Origin: CALRWV02 sp943371965
Lineage (GTDB): Bacteria; Bacteroidota; JABWAT01
NCBI GenBank assembly: GCA_943371965.1
Contig: CALRWV020000001.1
Location: 620,001 to 684,000, forward strand
Direction of reading: 5' to 3'
Length of the DNA stretch: 64,000 bases
The position numbers were made by a program, and so were the translations under genes. The notes below the pieces were generated by a model. It was not told the origin of the DNA and made no database searches. It was given only the letters and a program-made list of their open reading frames with translations. Position 1 is the first letter of the stretch, and each line of letters begins with the position of its first letter. Of this stretch, positions 33,661 to 43,359 are shown piece after piece.

Positions 33661-35796
33661 ATGATTGATACACCAGAAGCAATTCTTAAAAAGTATTTCG
33701 GTTATGATGAATTCCGTCCGTTGCAGGAAGAAATTATCCTTCAGGCTCTGAACAGAAAAGATTCCATTGTTATCATGCCAACAGGCGGTGGAAAGTCTTT
33801 GTGCTATCAACTTCCTGCCATGCTGATGGATGGTGTTGCTTTGGTAATAACCCCACTGATTTCACTGATGAAAGATCAGGTTGATCAAATGAATCAGATT
33901 GGAATTCCAGCAACATTTCTCAACAGTTCCATCCCTACTTCATTTCAGCAAATGATCAGGGAAGAAATTCTTGAAGGAAAATATAAACTGGTTTACATTG
34001 CACCGGAAAGATTGAATTCCGATGAAGGAAACCGTTTTTTTCATTCTCTTGATTTATCAATGGTTGTTGTCGATGAGGCTCACTGTATTTCTGAATGGGG
34101 TCATGATTTCCGGCCGGATTACCGCAAATTATCACATCTGAAGCAAAGCTTTTCAAATGTACCTGTTATGGCATTGACTGCAACAGCGACAATAAAAGTC
34201 AGGCAGGATATCAAGAAAAATCTGGGAATAGAAAGTGCGAAAGATTTTATTGGAAGTTTTGACCGTCAGAATCTTTTTTATCAGATTATTGAAAAGGAAA
34301 AGCGTCCGTTTGAACAAGTTCTGACTTTAATCAGGAAACATCAGAATCAATCAGGAATTATTTATTGCCTTTCAAGAAAGAATGTTGAAGAACTGACTGC
34401 TTATCTGAATGAACAGGGAGTTCCTGCACTTCCGTATCATGCCGGGTTGGATGATAAAATCAGAACAGAAAATCAGAGCCGATTTATAAGGGATGAAGCA
34501 CAGATAATCGTTGCAACCATTGCCTTTGGCATGGGAATCAACAAATCAAACATCAGGTATGTCATTCACCATGATTTGCCGAAATCGGTTGAAAATTATT
34601 ATCAGGAAACAGGTCGCGCAGGTCGTGACGGACTGGATTCAACCTGTTATCTTTTATTTTCCTACAGCGACCGTTTTAAAATTGAATATTTTTTCAAAGA
34701 CATTACCGATGATGCTCAACTGAAAGTTTCGCGGCAGAAACTGAATGAAATTGTAGAATATGGAAGCCTGACATCCTGTCGCCGTTCTTATCTACTGAAT
34801 TATTTTGATGAAAAAACAAATTATGAAAAAGGATGCGAACGCTGCGATAATTGTCTCAATCATTTTGAGATAAAAGATCAAACCGTTTCAGCCCAGAAAT
34901 TTCTTTCCTGTGTTGCCAGAACCAATGAACGGTTTGGAGCAAATTATATCATTGATATTCTTTTAGGATCAAAAAATAAAAAAGTACTTGAAAACAACCA
35001 TGATCAGTTGAAAACGTATGGAATTGGAGATGAACTTTCACGCGATGAATGGGTTTCACTTTCCAACATTCTCATCGAAAAACATTTTCTTGACCGTGAT
35101 TCAGAATGGAATATTCTGAAATTGAATTCAAAAAGCAGATCAGTGCTGTTTGATTCTGCAAAAGTTGAAATTCTGAAACCGAAAGAAGTGATTGTCACCC
35201 ATGCTGTTTCTGATAAAGATGAACTGATGAATACCGAACTGTTCAGAAAACTTCAGGTTTTGAGAAAGAAAATTGCTGATGAAAAGTCACTTCCTCCTTT
35301 TGTTATTTTTCATGATTCAACCCTTATTTCCATGGTCAGATATCAGCCTGATTCATTGTCTCAAATGGAACAGATTGAAGGAATTGGAACCAGAAAACTT
35401 GAAAGCTATGGAAAACAGTTTTTGGAGTTGATTAATACCAACAGAACGCAGCCTGCCATTTTGCCGCAGAAAACCAAACAGGAAAAAAACAGAAACTCAA
35501 TTGCTGGAACAGAAATGGCAACTTTGAATTTTATCAATCAGGGAAAAACATTTCATCAGATTGCAGAATTGCGGAAACTATCGCTGGTAACCATCATCAG
35601 CCACGTTGAAACACTGATAAAACAGGGAAACAATATTGATGTTTCTGATTATGTGACGGAAAAGGAAATGAATGAAATCTGGCCGGTAATGCAAGTTGCA
35701 GAAGAAGGCAGGTTGAAACCGGTTTATGACAGATTTGACGGAAAATATTCCTATGAGAAAATCAGACTGACAAGGGCGGTAAAGGGAAGGGAATAA
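33661..35796 (+). CDS. recQ: ATP-dependent DNA helicase RecQ
   Basis: The 711-residue protein has the helicase core: IVIMPTGGGKSLCYQLPA (motif I), VVVDEAHCISEWGHDF (DEAH, motif II), ALTATAT (III), and QETGRAGRDG (VI). It is followed by the RecQ zinc site (four Cys between CRRSYLLNYF and CERCDNC), a winged-helix region, an HRDC domain near 520-600 and a C-terminal extension of ~110 residues with a helix-turn-helix look (TFHQIAELRKLSLVTIISH). It unwinds DNA in recombination repair. It converges on the lipoprotein gene at 35806. Confidence 0.97.
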   Translation: MIDTPEAILKKYFGYDEFRPLQEEIILQALNRKDSIVIMPTGGGKSLCYQLPAMLMDGVALVITPLISLMKDQVDQMNQIGIPATFLNSSIPTSFQQMIREEILEGKYKLVYIAPERLNSDEGNRFFHSLDLSMVVVDEAHCISEWGHDFRPDYRKLSHLKQSFSNVPVMALTATATIKVRQDIKKNLGIESAKDFIGSFDRQNLFYQIIEKEKRPFEQVLTLIRKHQNQSGIIYCLSRKNVEELTAYLNEQGVPALPYHAGLDDKIRTENQSRFIRDEAQIIVATIAFGMGINKSNIRYVIHHDLPKSVENYYQETGRAGRDGLDSTCYLLFSYSDRFKIEYFFKDITDDAQLKVSRQKLNEIVEYGSLTSCRRSYLLNYFDEKTNYEKGCERCDNCLNHFEIKDQTVSAQKFLSCVARTNERFGANYIIDILLGSKNKKVLENNHDQLKTYGIGDELSRDEWVSLSNILIEKHFLDRDSEWNILKLNSKSRSVLFDSAKVEILKPKEVIVTHAVSDKDELMNTELFRKLQVLRKKIADEKSLPPFVIFHDSTLISMVRYQPDSLSQMEQIEGIGTRKLESYGKQFLELINTNRTQPAILPQKTKQEKNRNSIAGTEMATLNFINQGKTFHQIAELRKLSLVTIISHVETLIKQGNNIDVSDYVTEKEMNEIWPVMQVAEEGRLKPVYDRFDGKYSYEKIRLTRAVKGRE

Positions 35797-35805
35797 TAAA
35801 TATTT

Positions 35806-36549
35806 TCAATTTGGTTTGGAAATGATTATTTGTCTGAAATCTTGGCTTTGCTCTAACAAAAAGGGTGTTTCCCGAACCAAGAAAAATGATAGGTATTTTT
35901 GATCTATTGGTGCTGTTTCAAAAGTCAACTCATTTTTATATCTGTAAAATAATATTTTTTTAGATTTTGTTTCTTCATAAACAAAATTAATATCATAAAT
36001 TATATTTCCAGATTCATGATTAATACCTAGAGGAAATTGCGGCTCTGAAATAGATTTGTTTTCAATGGGTAATGGATATAACTCCCGATGATACCAAACT
36101 CTCATATTCAAATACAAAATAAAGTCATATTGTTTCAATTCTTCAGGGCTATAACTTAGCCGCCTTATTTCAATAGTTTTCTTTTTGTTTACTTCAAGAA
36201 ATTCAGTTGAGGATTTCAGTATATATTTATTGGAAAAACAAATATCCACTGAGTTGAATCTTGATATTTCTTTTAATTTCATTAGGTAGTTATTTATCAA
36301 TTCAAAACTGGATGAATCTTTGGTTTTACAAACCAACCCGGGTTCTTCATACTGATTCAATATTTTTCCATTTTCGTTTTTATTAATCAGAGGAACTATC
36401 AACAGTTTGAGTTTCTGATCCTTGTATTTTGAATCGAAAAAAGATTTATAATTTTCAGAAGATTTACATCCTGATAAAACCAGCAATAAAATGATTAAAA
36501 AGTATTTCAAAATTTTAGTTTCCTTTCCACATTTTTTCTGCTTCTTCAA
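35806..36549 (-). CDS. Putative lipoprotein of unknown function
   Basis: The ORF reads 247 residues from an ATG 35 bp inside miaA, but a TTG at 36510, just past the miaA stop, starts cleaner (about 234 residues) and leads straight into the signal with lipobox LVLSGC. The mature part is beta-rich with no family I recognise; the segment FILYLNMRVWYHRELYPLP lies mid-protein. It is co-directional with miaA and may be co-transcribed with it. Confidence 0.65.
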   Translation of the reverse strand: MKKQKKCGKETKILKYFLIILLLVLSGCKSSENYKSFFDSKYKDQKLKLLIVPLINKNENGKILNQYEEPGLVCKTKDSSSFELINNYLMKLKEISRFNSVDICFSNKYILKSSTEFLEVNKKKTIEIRRLSYSPEELKQYDFILYLNMRVWYHRELYPLPIENKSISEPQFPLGINHESGNIIYDINFVYEETKSKKILFYRYKNELTFETAPIDQKYLSFFLVRETPFLLEQSQDFRQIIISKPN

Positions 36550-37426
36550 TCAGGTTTTCTTGCAATGCATCCAACCAAATTATTTTCGGATCTTTTCTGA
36601 ACCATGTCAGTTGCCGTTTTGCATAATTGCGGGAATGCTGTTTTATTTTTTCCACCATCTGGATTTTTGAAATCTGATATTCCATGTAATCGAACATTTC
36701 ATCATAACCAACAGTTCTGAGTGCGTTCATTTTCCGGTTATAACCCAGTGATTTTAAATTGAGCACTTCATCTTCCAAACCATCTGCAATCATCTGGTCA
36801 ACCCGCCGATTGATTCTGTCATACAGAATTTCCCTGTCACAATTCAGGCCGATTGTCAGGTTTGGAAAATTAAACTGATAACTCTCATCACTTTGCCATT
36901 CTGAAATTTGTCTTCCGGTAAAGTGAAATACTTCCAAGGCTCTAACAAGACGTTGAGTTTTAGTTTCATCCATGGTTTCAGCAGCTTTTGCATCAACTGA
37001 TTTCAATTCCTCAAACAGTTTCTCACTTCCTTCAGCTTCCAGGCGTTTGATAATTCTGTCACGTGTTTCGTCGTCTTTCGGGATATCGGCGATCCCATCA
37101 CGCAGTGCTGAAATATATAATCCTGAACCACCGGTAATAATTACGTTTTTATTATGCGACAAAATGCTTTTTATCCGTTCATAAGCCTGTTTCTGAAAAT
37201 CACCGGCACTGAAATTCTGATCAGGTTTCAATTCATCAATAAAGTGATGGGGAATTCCTGACATCTCATTTTCAGTTGGTTTGGCGGTTCCAATTGTCAT
37301 GAATTTATAAATTTGACGAGAATCTGCGGAAATGATTTCAGCATTAAATTTCTTTGACAGTTCGATGGAAAGTTTTGTTTTCCCGGATGCTGTGGGACCA
37401 ACAATAAAAAGTATTGGAATTTTCAT
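36515..37426 (-). CDS. miaA: tRNA dimethylallyltransferase MiaA
   Basis: The 303-residue enzyme adds dimethylallyl to A37 of tRNAs that read U-starting codons. It has the P-loop GPTASGKT at 9-16, the SADSRQIYKFMTIGTAKP line, IPHHFIDELKPDQNFSAGDF and GGSGLYISAL, all diagnostic. Length is normal. The start is 10 bp from an inverted degenerate repeat (37435-37526) that spans the gap to maf. Confidence 0.97.
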   Translation of the reverse strand: MKIPILFIVGPTASGKTKLSIELSKKFNAEIISADSRQIYKFMTIGTAKPTENEMSGIPHHFIDELKPDQNFSAGDFQKQAYERIKSILSHNKNVIITGGSGLYISALRDGIADIPKDDETRDRIIKRLEAEGSEKLFEELKSVDAKAAETMDETKTQRLVRALEVFHFTGRQISEWQSDESYQFNFPNLTIGLNCDREILYDRINRRVDQMIADGLEDEVLNLKSLGYNRKMNALRTVGYDEMFDYMEYQISKIQMVEKIKQHSRNYAKRQLTWFRKDPKIIWLDALQENLIEEAEKMWKGN

Positions 37427-37434
37427 TTGTGTGA

Positions 37435-37526
37435 AAAGTAATGAGTGATAGGTAATGAGTGATGCGTTATGTGTGACTTTAAATTTATATTTTACCCATC
37501 ACGCATCACGGGTTACCCATTACTTT
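37435..37526. repeat. Inverted degenerate repeat between miaA and maf
   Basis: The outer arms AAAGTAATG (37435-37443) and CATTACTTT (37518-37526) are perfect complements. Inner arms 37451-37467 and 37501-37517 pair at 14 of 17 bases. The left half is itself a short tandem of GTAATGAGTGAT-like words. The right arm encodes the last residues and the stop codon of maf. Confidence 0.75.
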
Positions 37527-38120
37527 AAAAACTGCTTTCATGGTTTGATAAAAATGCTGAATGGGGAAACCTACAACAGTGTAGAAATCGCCCGAAATGT
37601 TTCTGATAAAAACTGCTCCAAAATCATCCTGAATTCCATACGAACCTGCTTTATCCATAGGTGATCCGGATTTGATATAGGCCCAGATTTCTTCATCGGT
37701 CAGTTCATTGAATGTAACTTCCGTTTCAACCACTTCAGTAATCCACTTTGATTTGTTGGGAATATAAATGGAATAACCTGTATAAACTTTATGCGTGTTT
37801 CCACTCAACAAAGAAAGCATTTTGTATGCATGATTTTCGTCAGTTGGTTTGTTTAGAATTTGTCCTTTCAATGCAACCGTAGTGTCAGCAGCAATAATCA
37901 AAGATTCCGGGAATTGCTGGTGAATAACTTTTCCTTTTTCGATAGAAAGAAATTTTACCATTTCAACTGGATCGTGCGGAAAATTGTGGTTGTCCTCATC
38001 AATATCAGCAGTCTTTACAATGAATTTTATTCCGAGCTGATTCAACAATGCTTTTCGTCTTGGAGACTGACTTGCAAGAATTACATGGTAAGAATTTATT
38101 TTATCAATTAGAGAATTCAT
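37506..38120 (-). CDS. maf: Maf-like nucleotide pyrophosphatase
   Basis: The 204-residue protein starts with ILASQSPRRKALLNQLGI, the Maf signature; DTTVALKGQILNKP holds the catalytic Asp. Maf proteins remove pyrophosphate from non-canonical nucleotides such as dTTP/UTP analogues. The last five residues (VMGNP) and the stop are read from the inverted repeat at 37435-37526, so the C-terminal end appears to have been rewritten by the repeat. It follows the small protein at 38122 with only 1 bp between. Confidence 0.93.
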   Translation of the reverse strand: MNSLIDKINSYHVILASQSPRRKALLNQLGIKFIVKTADIDEDNHNFPHDPVEMVKFLSIEKGKVIHQQFPESLIIAADTTVALKGQILNKPTDENHAYKMLSLLSGNTHKVYTGYSIYIPNKSKWITEVVETEVTFNELTDEEIWAYIKSGSPMDKAGSYGIQDDFGAVFIRNISGDFYTVVGFPIQHFYQTMKAVFKVMGNP

Positions 38121-38121
38121 A

Positions 38122-38364
38122 TCAGTTTTTTAATTTTTTAGTGTGAAGCAGTTTTTTTAATTCGTTATTTTTTTTCAGGAGTCTCTCAAATTGTTTGGAA
38201 GAGACCTTTCCATCAGGAACGGAAACTAAAACAGGAACAAAACCTGAAATCAGTTTAATTTCTTTTCTGGTTTTCTTTATTGGTTTCTTGTTTAATTTAT
38301 CAACTGTCCGGATTCCACCAATCAAAAGAAATGCCCAAAGTGTCAGATAAAAAAGTTGTTTCAT
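38122..38364 (-). CDS. Small membrane or exported protein
   Basis: I use the ATG at 38364 (80 residues, MKQLFYLTLWAFLLIGG), which starts a hydrophobic segment; the longer reading adds eight residues with a poor start. The rest is strongly basic (KKPIKKTRKEIK and a Lys-rich tail). It is either a signal-anchored protein with a cytosolic basic tail or a secreted basic protein. No family is recognised. It abuts maf. Confidence 0.5.
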   Translation of the reverse strand: MKQLFYLTLWAFLLIGGIRTVDKLNKKPIKKTRKEIKLISGFVPVLVSVPDGKVSSKQFERLLKKNNELKKLLHTKKLKN

Positions 38365-38379
38365 GATATTAAGTGTATC

Positions 38380-38443
38380 GCAATCCACCGGATTGCTTTT
38401 TTATATTGAAATATCAAATAAAAGCAGCAATCCGGAGGATTGC
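38380..38443. repeat. Inverted pair of GCAATCC palindromes with terminator character
   Basis: GCAATCCACCGGATTGC (38380-38396) and GCAATCCGGAGGATTGC (38427-38443) are each a 7-bp hairpin, and each is nearly the reverse complement of the other (one mismatch). The first is followed by a T-run and the second preceded by an A-rich stretch. They may stop transcription of the SpoIID-like gene. Confidence 0.65.
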
Positions 38444-38450
38444 ATTACTT

Positions 38451-39695
38451 TCAATATAATTTTAAGATCTGACTTCCGCGGTAATAAAATTTAAAAATCT
38501 GTTCAAAATTATAACCCAATCTGCTCATTCCAATTGCACCCCATTGGCACATTCCGAGCCCGTGACCAAAACCGCGTCCCTTAAAAGTAAGTGACTGAAT
38601 TTTTCCTTTTTCATATTTTAGTACCATCGAAAACCAGTTGCTTGGTAAAATATTCTGATTTTCATCGGCGAAAGCCCAACGGACATAATCACCATTTATT
38701 TGGAATATTCCGTTTTTGTTTTTCAGATTCACAATTGAAACTCTCCCTGAACTGTCTCTCTGTGAAATATAAATGGAGTCAATGGAATTTGTTGTAAAAA
38801 ACGCTTCAATCAATTCAGGTTTGAGGCGTTTAATCAGATTATCCCTAATCTGTTTCGTGCGTCCTGCAATTTTCAGTTCGCGCTCCCAATTAAAGTAAGG
38901 TGAATTTGAACAGAAATTATTTTTACCGTCACCGCAATAAACTGACGTCAGGTAATCAAACCTTTTTCCACCCCAAATCGATTCTGAGTTTTCTGTTTGT
39001 CCGCCGCAGGTAGAATGGTACAAACCCTGTATCAGGGATTCTTTGTAAATTCCAACCATTCCTCTCGTTTCTGCAATTGAAACACTGTAATTCGGACTTT
39101 CTGACCTAACACCATCATAAACCTGATCAAAAGTATTGGCCAATATGTCATAGTTTTTGTAATCACTTTTTTTGTGGATCATTTTATCAACTGTAAATGT
39201 TCTTGCAGCAATTGACTGACATTTTACTGCTTCAAAATCCGTGCTCTTTCTTCCGATTCCAATTTCAGCAGAAATAACGGAAAGCAGATAGCGTTCAAGC
39301 TCAATATAGTTGATGATCTGAAACCCGGTCTCAGATTTTATGATGATGAATGACCCGCGGTACTCTTTTTTATTCAGCGTAAAAGTCAGTTCTTTGGGGA
39401 TTTCGATAAAAACAGAATCAGGAATCTGAAGTGAATAACCGCCAAAATTCAAATTGATTTTCTCTTCATCCAACCTGATTGTAATTTCCTGGGTTGTCTG
39501 GATATTTTTTTTCAGCCAGTGGTTTTTCAGGTTTGAAAGGGAAGGAACAACAATTGTCTGGTTTGACTTTCCTTCGTAAAGAAGTATTCTGATGATGGGA
39601 TCAGAGCCAAGTTTTTCAAGATCTGAAAAAGAACCGGAAAAAACTGGAAGAGGACAAATCAGAATCAACAATAAAACGAAAAGATATTTTTTCAT
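38451..39695 (-). CDS. SpoIID/LytB-domain protein, exported
   Basis: I take the ATG at 39695 (414 residues), which begins a signal peptide (LLLILICPLPVFSGS) and overlaps the lnt stop by 4 bp. The SpoIID domain is complete: SVISAEIGIGRKSTDFEAVK, AARTFTVDK, HSTCGGQTENSESIWGG and GRGFGHGLGMCQWGA. SpoIID-type enzymes are lytic transglycosylases that cut glycan strands lacking stem peptides; in non-sporulating bacteria they shape the wall. It is co-translated with lnt. Confidence 0.9.
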   Translation of the reverse strand: MKKYLFVLLLILICPLPVFSGSFSDLEKLGSDPIIRILLYEGKSNQTIVVPSLSNLKNHWLKKNIQTTQEITIRLDEEKINLNFGGYSLQIPDSVFIEIPKELTFTLNKKEYRGSFIIIKSETGFQIINYIELERYLLSVISAEIGIGRKSTDFEAVKCQSIAARTFTVDKMIHKKSDYKNYDILANTFDQVYDGVRSESPNYSVSIAETRGMVGIYKESLIQGLYHSTCGGQTENSESIWGGKRFDYLTSVYCGDGKNNFCSNSPYFNWERELKIAGRTKQIRDNLIKRLKPELIEAFFTTNSIDSIYISQRDSSGRVSIVNLKNKNGIFQINGDYVRWAFADENQNILPSNWFSMVLKYEKGKIQSLTFKGRGFGHGLGMCQWGAIGMSRLGYNFEQIFKFYYRGSQILKLY

Positions 39696-41302
39696 TTCCT
39701 GAAATAACTCCAACCAATAATCAGCAGACTTAGAAGCAGAAACAGTTTCGGCAACCAATCTCCATACCTGACATATAAAGTCTGATTGTCATACAATTCA
39801 ATTTCATTTGCAATTTCAGTCTGAACCCAATATTCAGTTTGCCGAATTACGTCCCCATTTTGGTCTATAAACCCAGAAATTCCGTTGTTGGCACTTCTGA
39901 CTATCCATCTGTGGTTTTCAATGGCTCTCATCCTTGAAAACTCAAAATGCTGATGGTAGCCGCTCGTGTTACCCCACCAGCCATCATTGGTAATAACTGT
40001 TAGAAATGTTGCACCTTTTCCGGTGAATGACCGCATCAGTTCCGGAAAAGCAGATTCATAACAGATTGCTGTTGGAAAAACTGCTTTGGGATTTTCCGAC
40101 AACTTGAAATTGATGGTATCCAGACCTTTTCCCCAGCCACCAAGTCCGGCTAGATTGAAACGTAAATCTTTCATAAATGGATACAAATCAATCCATGGAA
40201 CACGTTCTGCAAACGGAACCAAACTTATTTTTTTGTAGGGAACAGGTTCTACATTTTTATCAATCACAGTTGCAGCATTGAAATGATGATAATATTTTTT
40301 TCTCCATTCACTGTAACGTGCTGATGGCGGTGCAGTTGTTGAATCTTCATAAACCTGAAAATGTGGAAATCCGGTCGCAATTGCCAGATTATTTTGAAAA
40401 CTGAGTTCGGTCAATGATTCCCGGAATGCATTTCCTTTTGATTCCAGAAGATAAAAGGGAACCGAAGTTTCAGGCCAGACAACAAGGCTGATATCAGAAT
40501 TTGACTGTTTTAACAGTTTCGTTTGATTTTCCATTTGCTCAACCTGTTGGACTTCAGATTCAGTTTCCCATTTTGACCATGGATCAATATTCGGCTGAAC
40601 AACTCCAACCGTCATTTTTCCAATTGAAGCTGAATTGGTGAATGGAATCAGAAAACCGCCAATAAAAATAACAACCAGAAACGTAAGAACATTGTTTAAA
40701 AGTGATTTTGATTTTATTCCATCACCGGCAAGAAAATGTTTCAGTAAAAAGTAAAGCAGAATATTCAACGCCATAACAAATGAACTGATCAGCCAGATTC
40801 CACCTACAGAAGCCCACTGGAGTTCATAATAAAATAAATATTGTGTATTGCCCAAAATCATCCATGGAAAGGCAAGTTCCCACAAACTCAGAAGAAGTTC
40901 AAAACCAATCCATAAAAAACCAAGCAATAAAAGTTGCATTAATTCGTTTCTCAGTTTCCTTCTGAAAAACAACCAGATTGTTATTGGGAAAAGCATGAAT
41001 ATCGGATTGACAGCAATGGCCAGAACGCCACCCATTACAGTCGAAAAACAAATCCAGTAAAGTGTAAGAACATGTGCAATCAGCAGGAACAGATACGATT
41101 TTCCCAAAATAATACGTTTTGAAGTTTCCCTCTGAAACATAAAAAAAAGTGGAATGAATGCAAACCATGCAAGAAAGGAAAGTTTAAAAGGCGGAAAGCT
41201 CAGACAAATGAAAAGTGCCGAAACAATATAGGAAGTGAATTCATTTCTAACAGTTGGGTTTATTAAATATTTAGCAGGGAATGAATTCATTTGATTACTC
41301 AA
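39692..41302 (-). CDS. lnt: Apolipoprotein N-acyltransferase
   Basis: The 536-residue integral membrane enzyme adds the third acyl chain to lipoproteins. Six or so membrane helices in the N-terminal half lead into a carbon-nitrogen-hydrolase domain with catalytic E278 (VVWPETSVP), K358 (PYKKISLVPFAE) and C414 (AICYESAFPEL), and a C-terminal helix follows. This fits the many lipoproteins in the window. The SpoIID-like gene overlaps its end by 4 bp. Confidence 0.95.
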   Translation of the reverse strand: MSNQMNSFPAKYLINPTVRNEFTSYIVSALFICLSFPPFKLSFLAWFAFIPLFFMFQRETSKRIILGKSYLFLLIAHVLTLYWICFSTVMGGVLAIAVNPIFMLFPITIWLFFRRKLRNELMQLLLLGFLWIGFELLLSLWELAFPWMILGNTQYLFYYELQWASVGGIWLISSFVMALNILLYFLLKHFLAGDGIKSKSLLNNVLTFLVVIFIGGFLIPFTNSASIGKMTVGVVQPNIDPWSKWETESEVQQVEQMENQTKLLKQSNSDISLVVWPETSVPFYLLESKGNAFRESLTELSFQNNLAIATGFPHFQVYEDSTTAPPSARYSEWRKKYYHHFNAATVIDKNVEPVPYKKISLVPFAERVPWIDLYPFMKDLRFNLAGLGGWGKGLDTINFKLSENPKAVFPTAICYESAFPELMRSFTGKGATFLTVITNDGWWGNTSGYHQHFEFSRMRAIENHRWIVRSANNGISGFIDQNGDVIRQTEYWVQTEIANEIELYDNQTLYVRYGDWLPKLFLLLSLLIIGWSYFRK

Positions 41303-41373
41303 AACTTAATTATTTTTCTATCAGAAATTATCAGGAATAGGAAACGGAAAATATGAAATGGAAATTTCAATGA

Positions 41374-42648
41374 TTATTTTTTTATTTCATACCGCTGAGT
41401 GAAAATCCACGGTTGGTCTGTTTCGTAATAGAAAAACAGAGGTGTGAACCTTTTCTGGAAAACTTCACAGCGGTAGTATCCGGGTTTGGATATAATCTGT
41501 TCAATTTCAAATTTATTTTCAACTTGCTTGTAAACCTGTCCATTGTGAATGAACCTGACTATAATTTCCGTATCAACTTTCGGAATCTGAACTCTCCAGG
41601 TTGCAGTATCATTTTCGGTAAAGAGGACATTTTTTGAATACCATTGATCTCTGATTTTCCAAAGAGAACGAAATCCTTTCGAAGGCGATAACTGGTCATT
41701 GGCAAGAAAAAATTCTCCGGCTTTCAATGTTGAATAAATGGATTCACTGTTGTGGGCAATTTCCGAATTAAGATAATTTTCAGTAAGAAGATGCAGTGTC
41801 ATGACCGGAAACATGGTTGCATAATCAGGAAGACGCCAGAAATAATCATCAGTGAATTTTATTTTTGCATGGACATCGGTTGCAGCAAAAAGTAGAAGTC
41901 CCTGTTTTGATGATGTATCAGCAAAACCAAATTCAGTCTTTGGATAGAAAACACCGCCCTGAACAGTCCATGGATATGAATCACTCCAGATTAAAGCATT
42001 AATAATGGAGAAAACTCCCGTGAATGATCTGAGGTTTTTTCTCCATGAAACATCGTAATTCCAAACTTCAACTCCATCAAACCGCTGTGTGAAATCAATC
42101 CATTGCATACCTTCCTTTGGGTGAAAGGGATGTGCAAGAATATTCAGATTTCCATTGAACAATTTTTCATTTGGAAGATAGTCATTGAACTCATCACCTT
42201 TTAGAATATTGGCAAAATTATGAAAACCAAGTGATGTAAAATGACCGCCGCCATCCGGTGTAGAAACTTCCATTTCAGTTAAAATCGTCAGACCATCATA
42301 AACACCTGATTTCCCGTCAAAACGGGGATTCAGCGTATTGTGATCAGTTGTGATGATAAAATCCATCCCTTTCGCTGCAGTCTTCAATTCATCAAAAGAA
42401 CCGCTGCCATCTGAATATTTGGTGTGAATATGATAACCTCCAATATATTCGTTGAAAGAACTGATTGGGTCAAATCTGTAATTGAAATTTTTCCCTGCAG
42501 TTTCAATTTCAGATGGAAGTGTTTTAAGTGAGTTCAGATAAACTAAATTCAGGACAAGACCAAAAAAGAATACAAGAAGCAATGTAATTCCAGCCCATTT
42601 TGCGAGTTGTTTTTTATTGATTTTAAACTTCAGTTGATTGATGTCCAT
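41374..42648 (-). CDS. Membrane-anchored PHP-domain metallohydrolase
   Basis: The 424-residue protein has an N-terminal transmembrane helix near 18-40 and then a PHP domain: GGYHIHTKYSDGSGSFDEL (first metal HxH), ITTDHNTLNP, LTEMEVSTPDGGGHF and NILAHPFHP, with a later ATDVHAK. PHP domains cleave phosphoesters with a trinuclear metal centre, so this looks like an outward-facing phosphoesterase. Its 5' end overlaps the 3' end of rsmI by 26 bp, so the two are coupled. Confidence 0.88.
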   Translation of the reverse strand: MDINQLKFKINKKQLAKWAGITLLLVFFFGLVLNLVYLNSLKTLPSEIETAGKNFNYRFDPISSFNEYIGGYHIHTKYSDGSGSFDELKTAAKGMDFIITTDHNTLNPRFDGKSGVYDGLTILTEMEVSTPDGGGHFTSLGFHNFANILKGDEFNDYLPNEKLFNGNLNILAHPFHPKEGMQWIDFTQRFDGVEVWNYDVSWRKNLRSFTGVFSIINALIWSDSYPWTVQGGVFYPKTEFGFADTSSKQGLLLFAATDVHAKIKFTDDYFWRLPDYATMFPVMTLHLLTENYLNSEIAHNSESIYSTLKAGEFFLANDQLSPSKGFRSLWKIRDQWYSKNVLFTENDTATWRVQIPKVDTEIIVRFIHNGQVYKQVENKFEIEQIISKPGYYRCEVFQKRFTPLFFYYETDQPWIFTQRYEIKK

Positions 42649-43339
42649 TTGATTCTCTTTTTAATTTCTTTTTTGAAATACCTTCAACGGTAACAACAAA
42701 TTCACCGCGCGGTTCTGATTTTGTAAAATGCCCAATAAGCTCTGAACAGGTTCCCCTGACAGTTTCCTCAAATTTTTTGGTCAGCTCACGTGAAGCAGAA
42801 ACTTTCCTGTCGCCAATAAATTCTTTTATTTCTTCAAGCAGTTTTTTAACACGGTATGGTGATTCATAAAATATAATGGTTCGGTGTTCTTCTGCCAATA
42901 ATTTCAAGCGTGTCTGACGACCTTTTTTGTGTGGCAGGAAACCTTCAAACACAAACTGGTCAGTTGGAAGTCCGCTGACAATCAATCCGGAAATTGCAGC
43001 ACAAGCTCCTGGAATGGATTCAACCCTGATGTTGTTTGAAATTGCTTTCTCAACCAGAATCTGTGCCGGGTCGGAAATCCCAGGCGTTCCTGCATCTGTA
43101 ATGACTGCAATTGATTTTCCGGCGTTCAGCATGGAAATCAGATCTTCACTTTTCGACTGTTCATTGTGATCATGGTAAGATGTCATTTGAGTTTCAATAC
43201 CAAAATGTTTCAGTAAAAATCCGGAATTCCGTGTGTCTTCAGCCGCAATGAGATCTACCGATTTCAAAATCTCCACAGCACGAAATGTCATGTCGCCGAG
43301 ATTGCCGATTGGAGTTGAAACGAGATAGAGAGTTTTCAT
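42623..43339 (-). CDS. rsmI: 16S rRNA (cytidine-1402 2'-O)-methyltransferase RsmI
   Basis: The 238-residue SAM-dependent tetrapyrrole-methylase-fold enzyme modifies C1402 in the decoding centre. LYLVSTPIGNLGDMTFRA, AAEDTRNSGFLLKHF, ITDAGTPGISDP and FYESPYRVKKLL are diagnostic. A degenerate 7-mer tandem lies just upstream. The PHP gene overlaps the 3' end. Confidence 0.96.
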   Translation of the reverse strand: MKTLYLVSTPIGNLGDMTFRAVEILKSVDLIAAEDTRNSGFLLKHFGIETQMTSYHDHNEQSKSEDLISMLNAGKSIAVITDAGTPGISDPAQILVEKAISNNIRVESIPGACAAISGLIVSGLPTDQFVFEGFLPHKKGRQTRLKLLAEEHRTIIFYESPYRVKKLLEEIKEFIGDRKVSASRELTKKFEETVRGTCSELIGHFTKSEPRGEFVVTVEGISKKKLKRESNGHQSTEV

Positions 43340-43359
43340 TTTTTAGAAGAAAGAATGTT

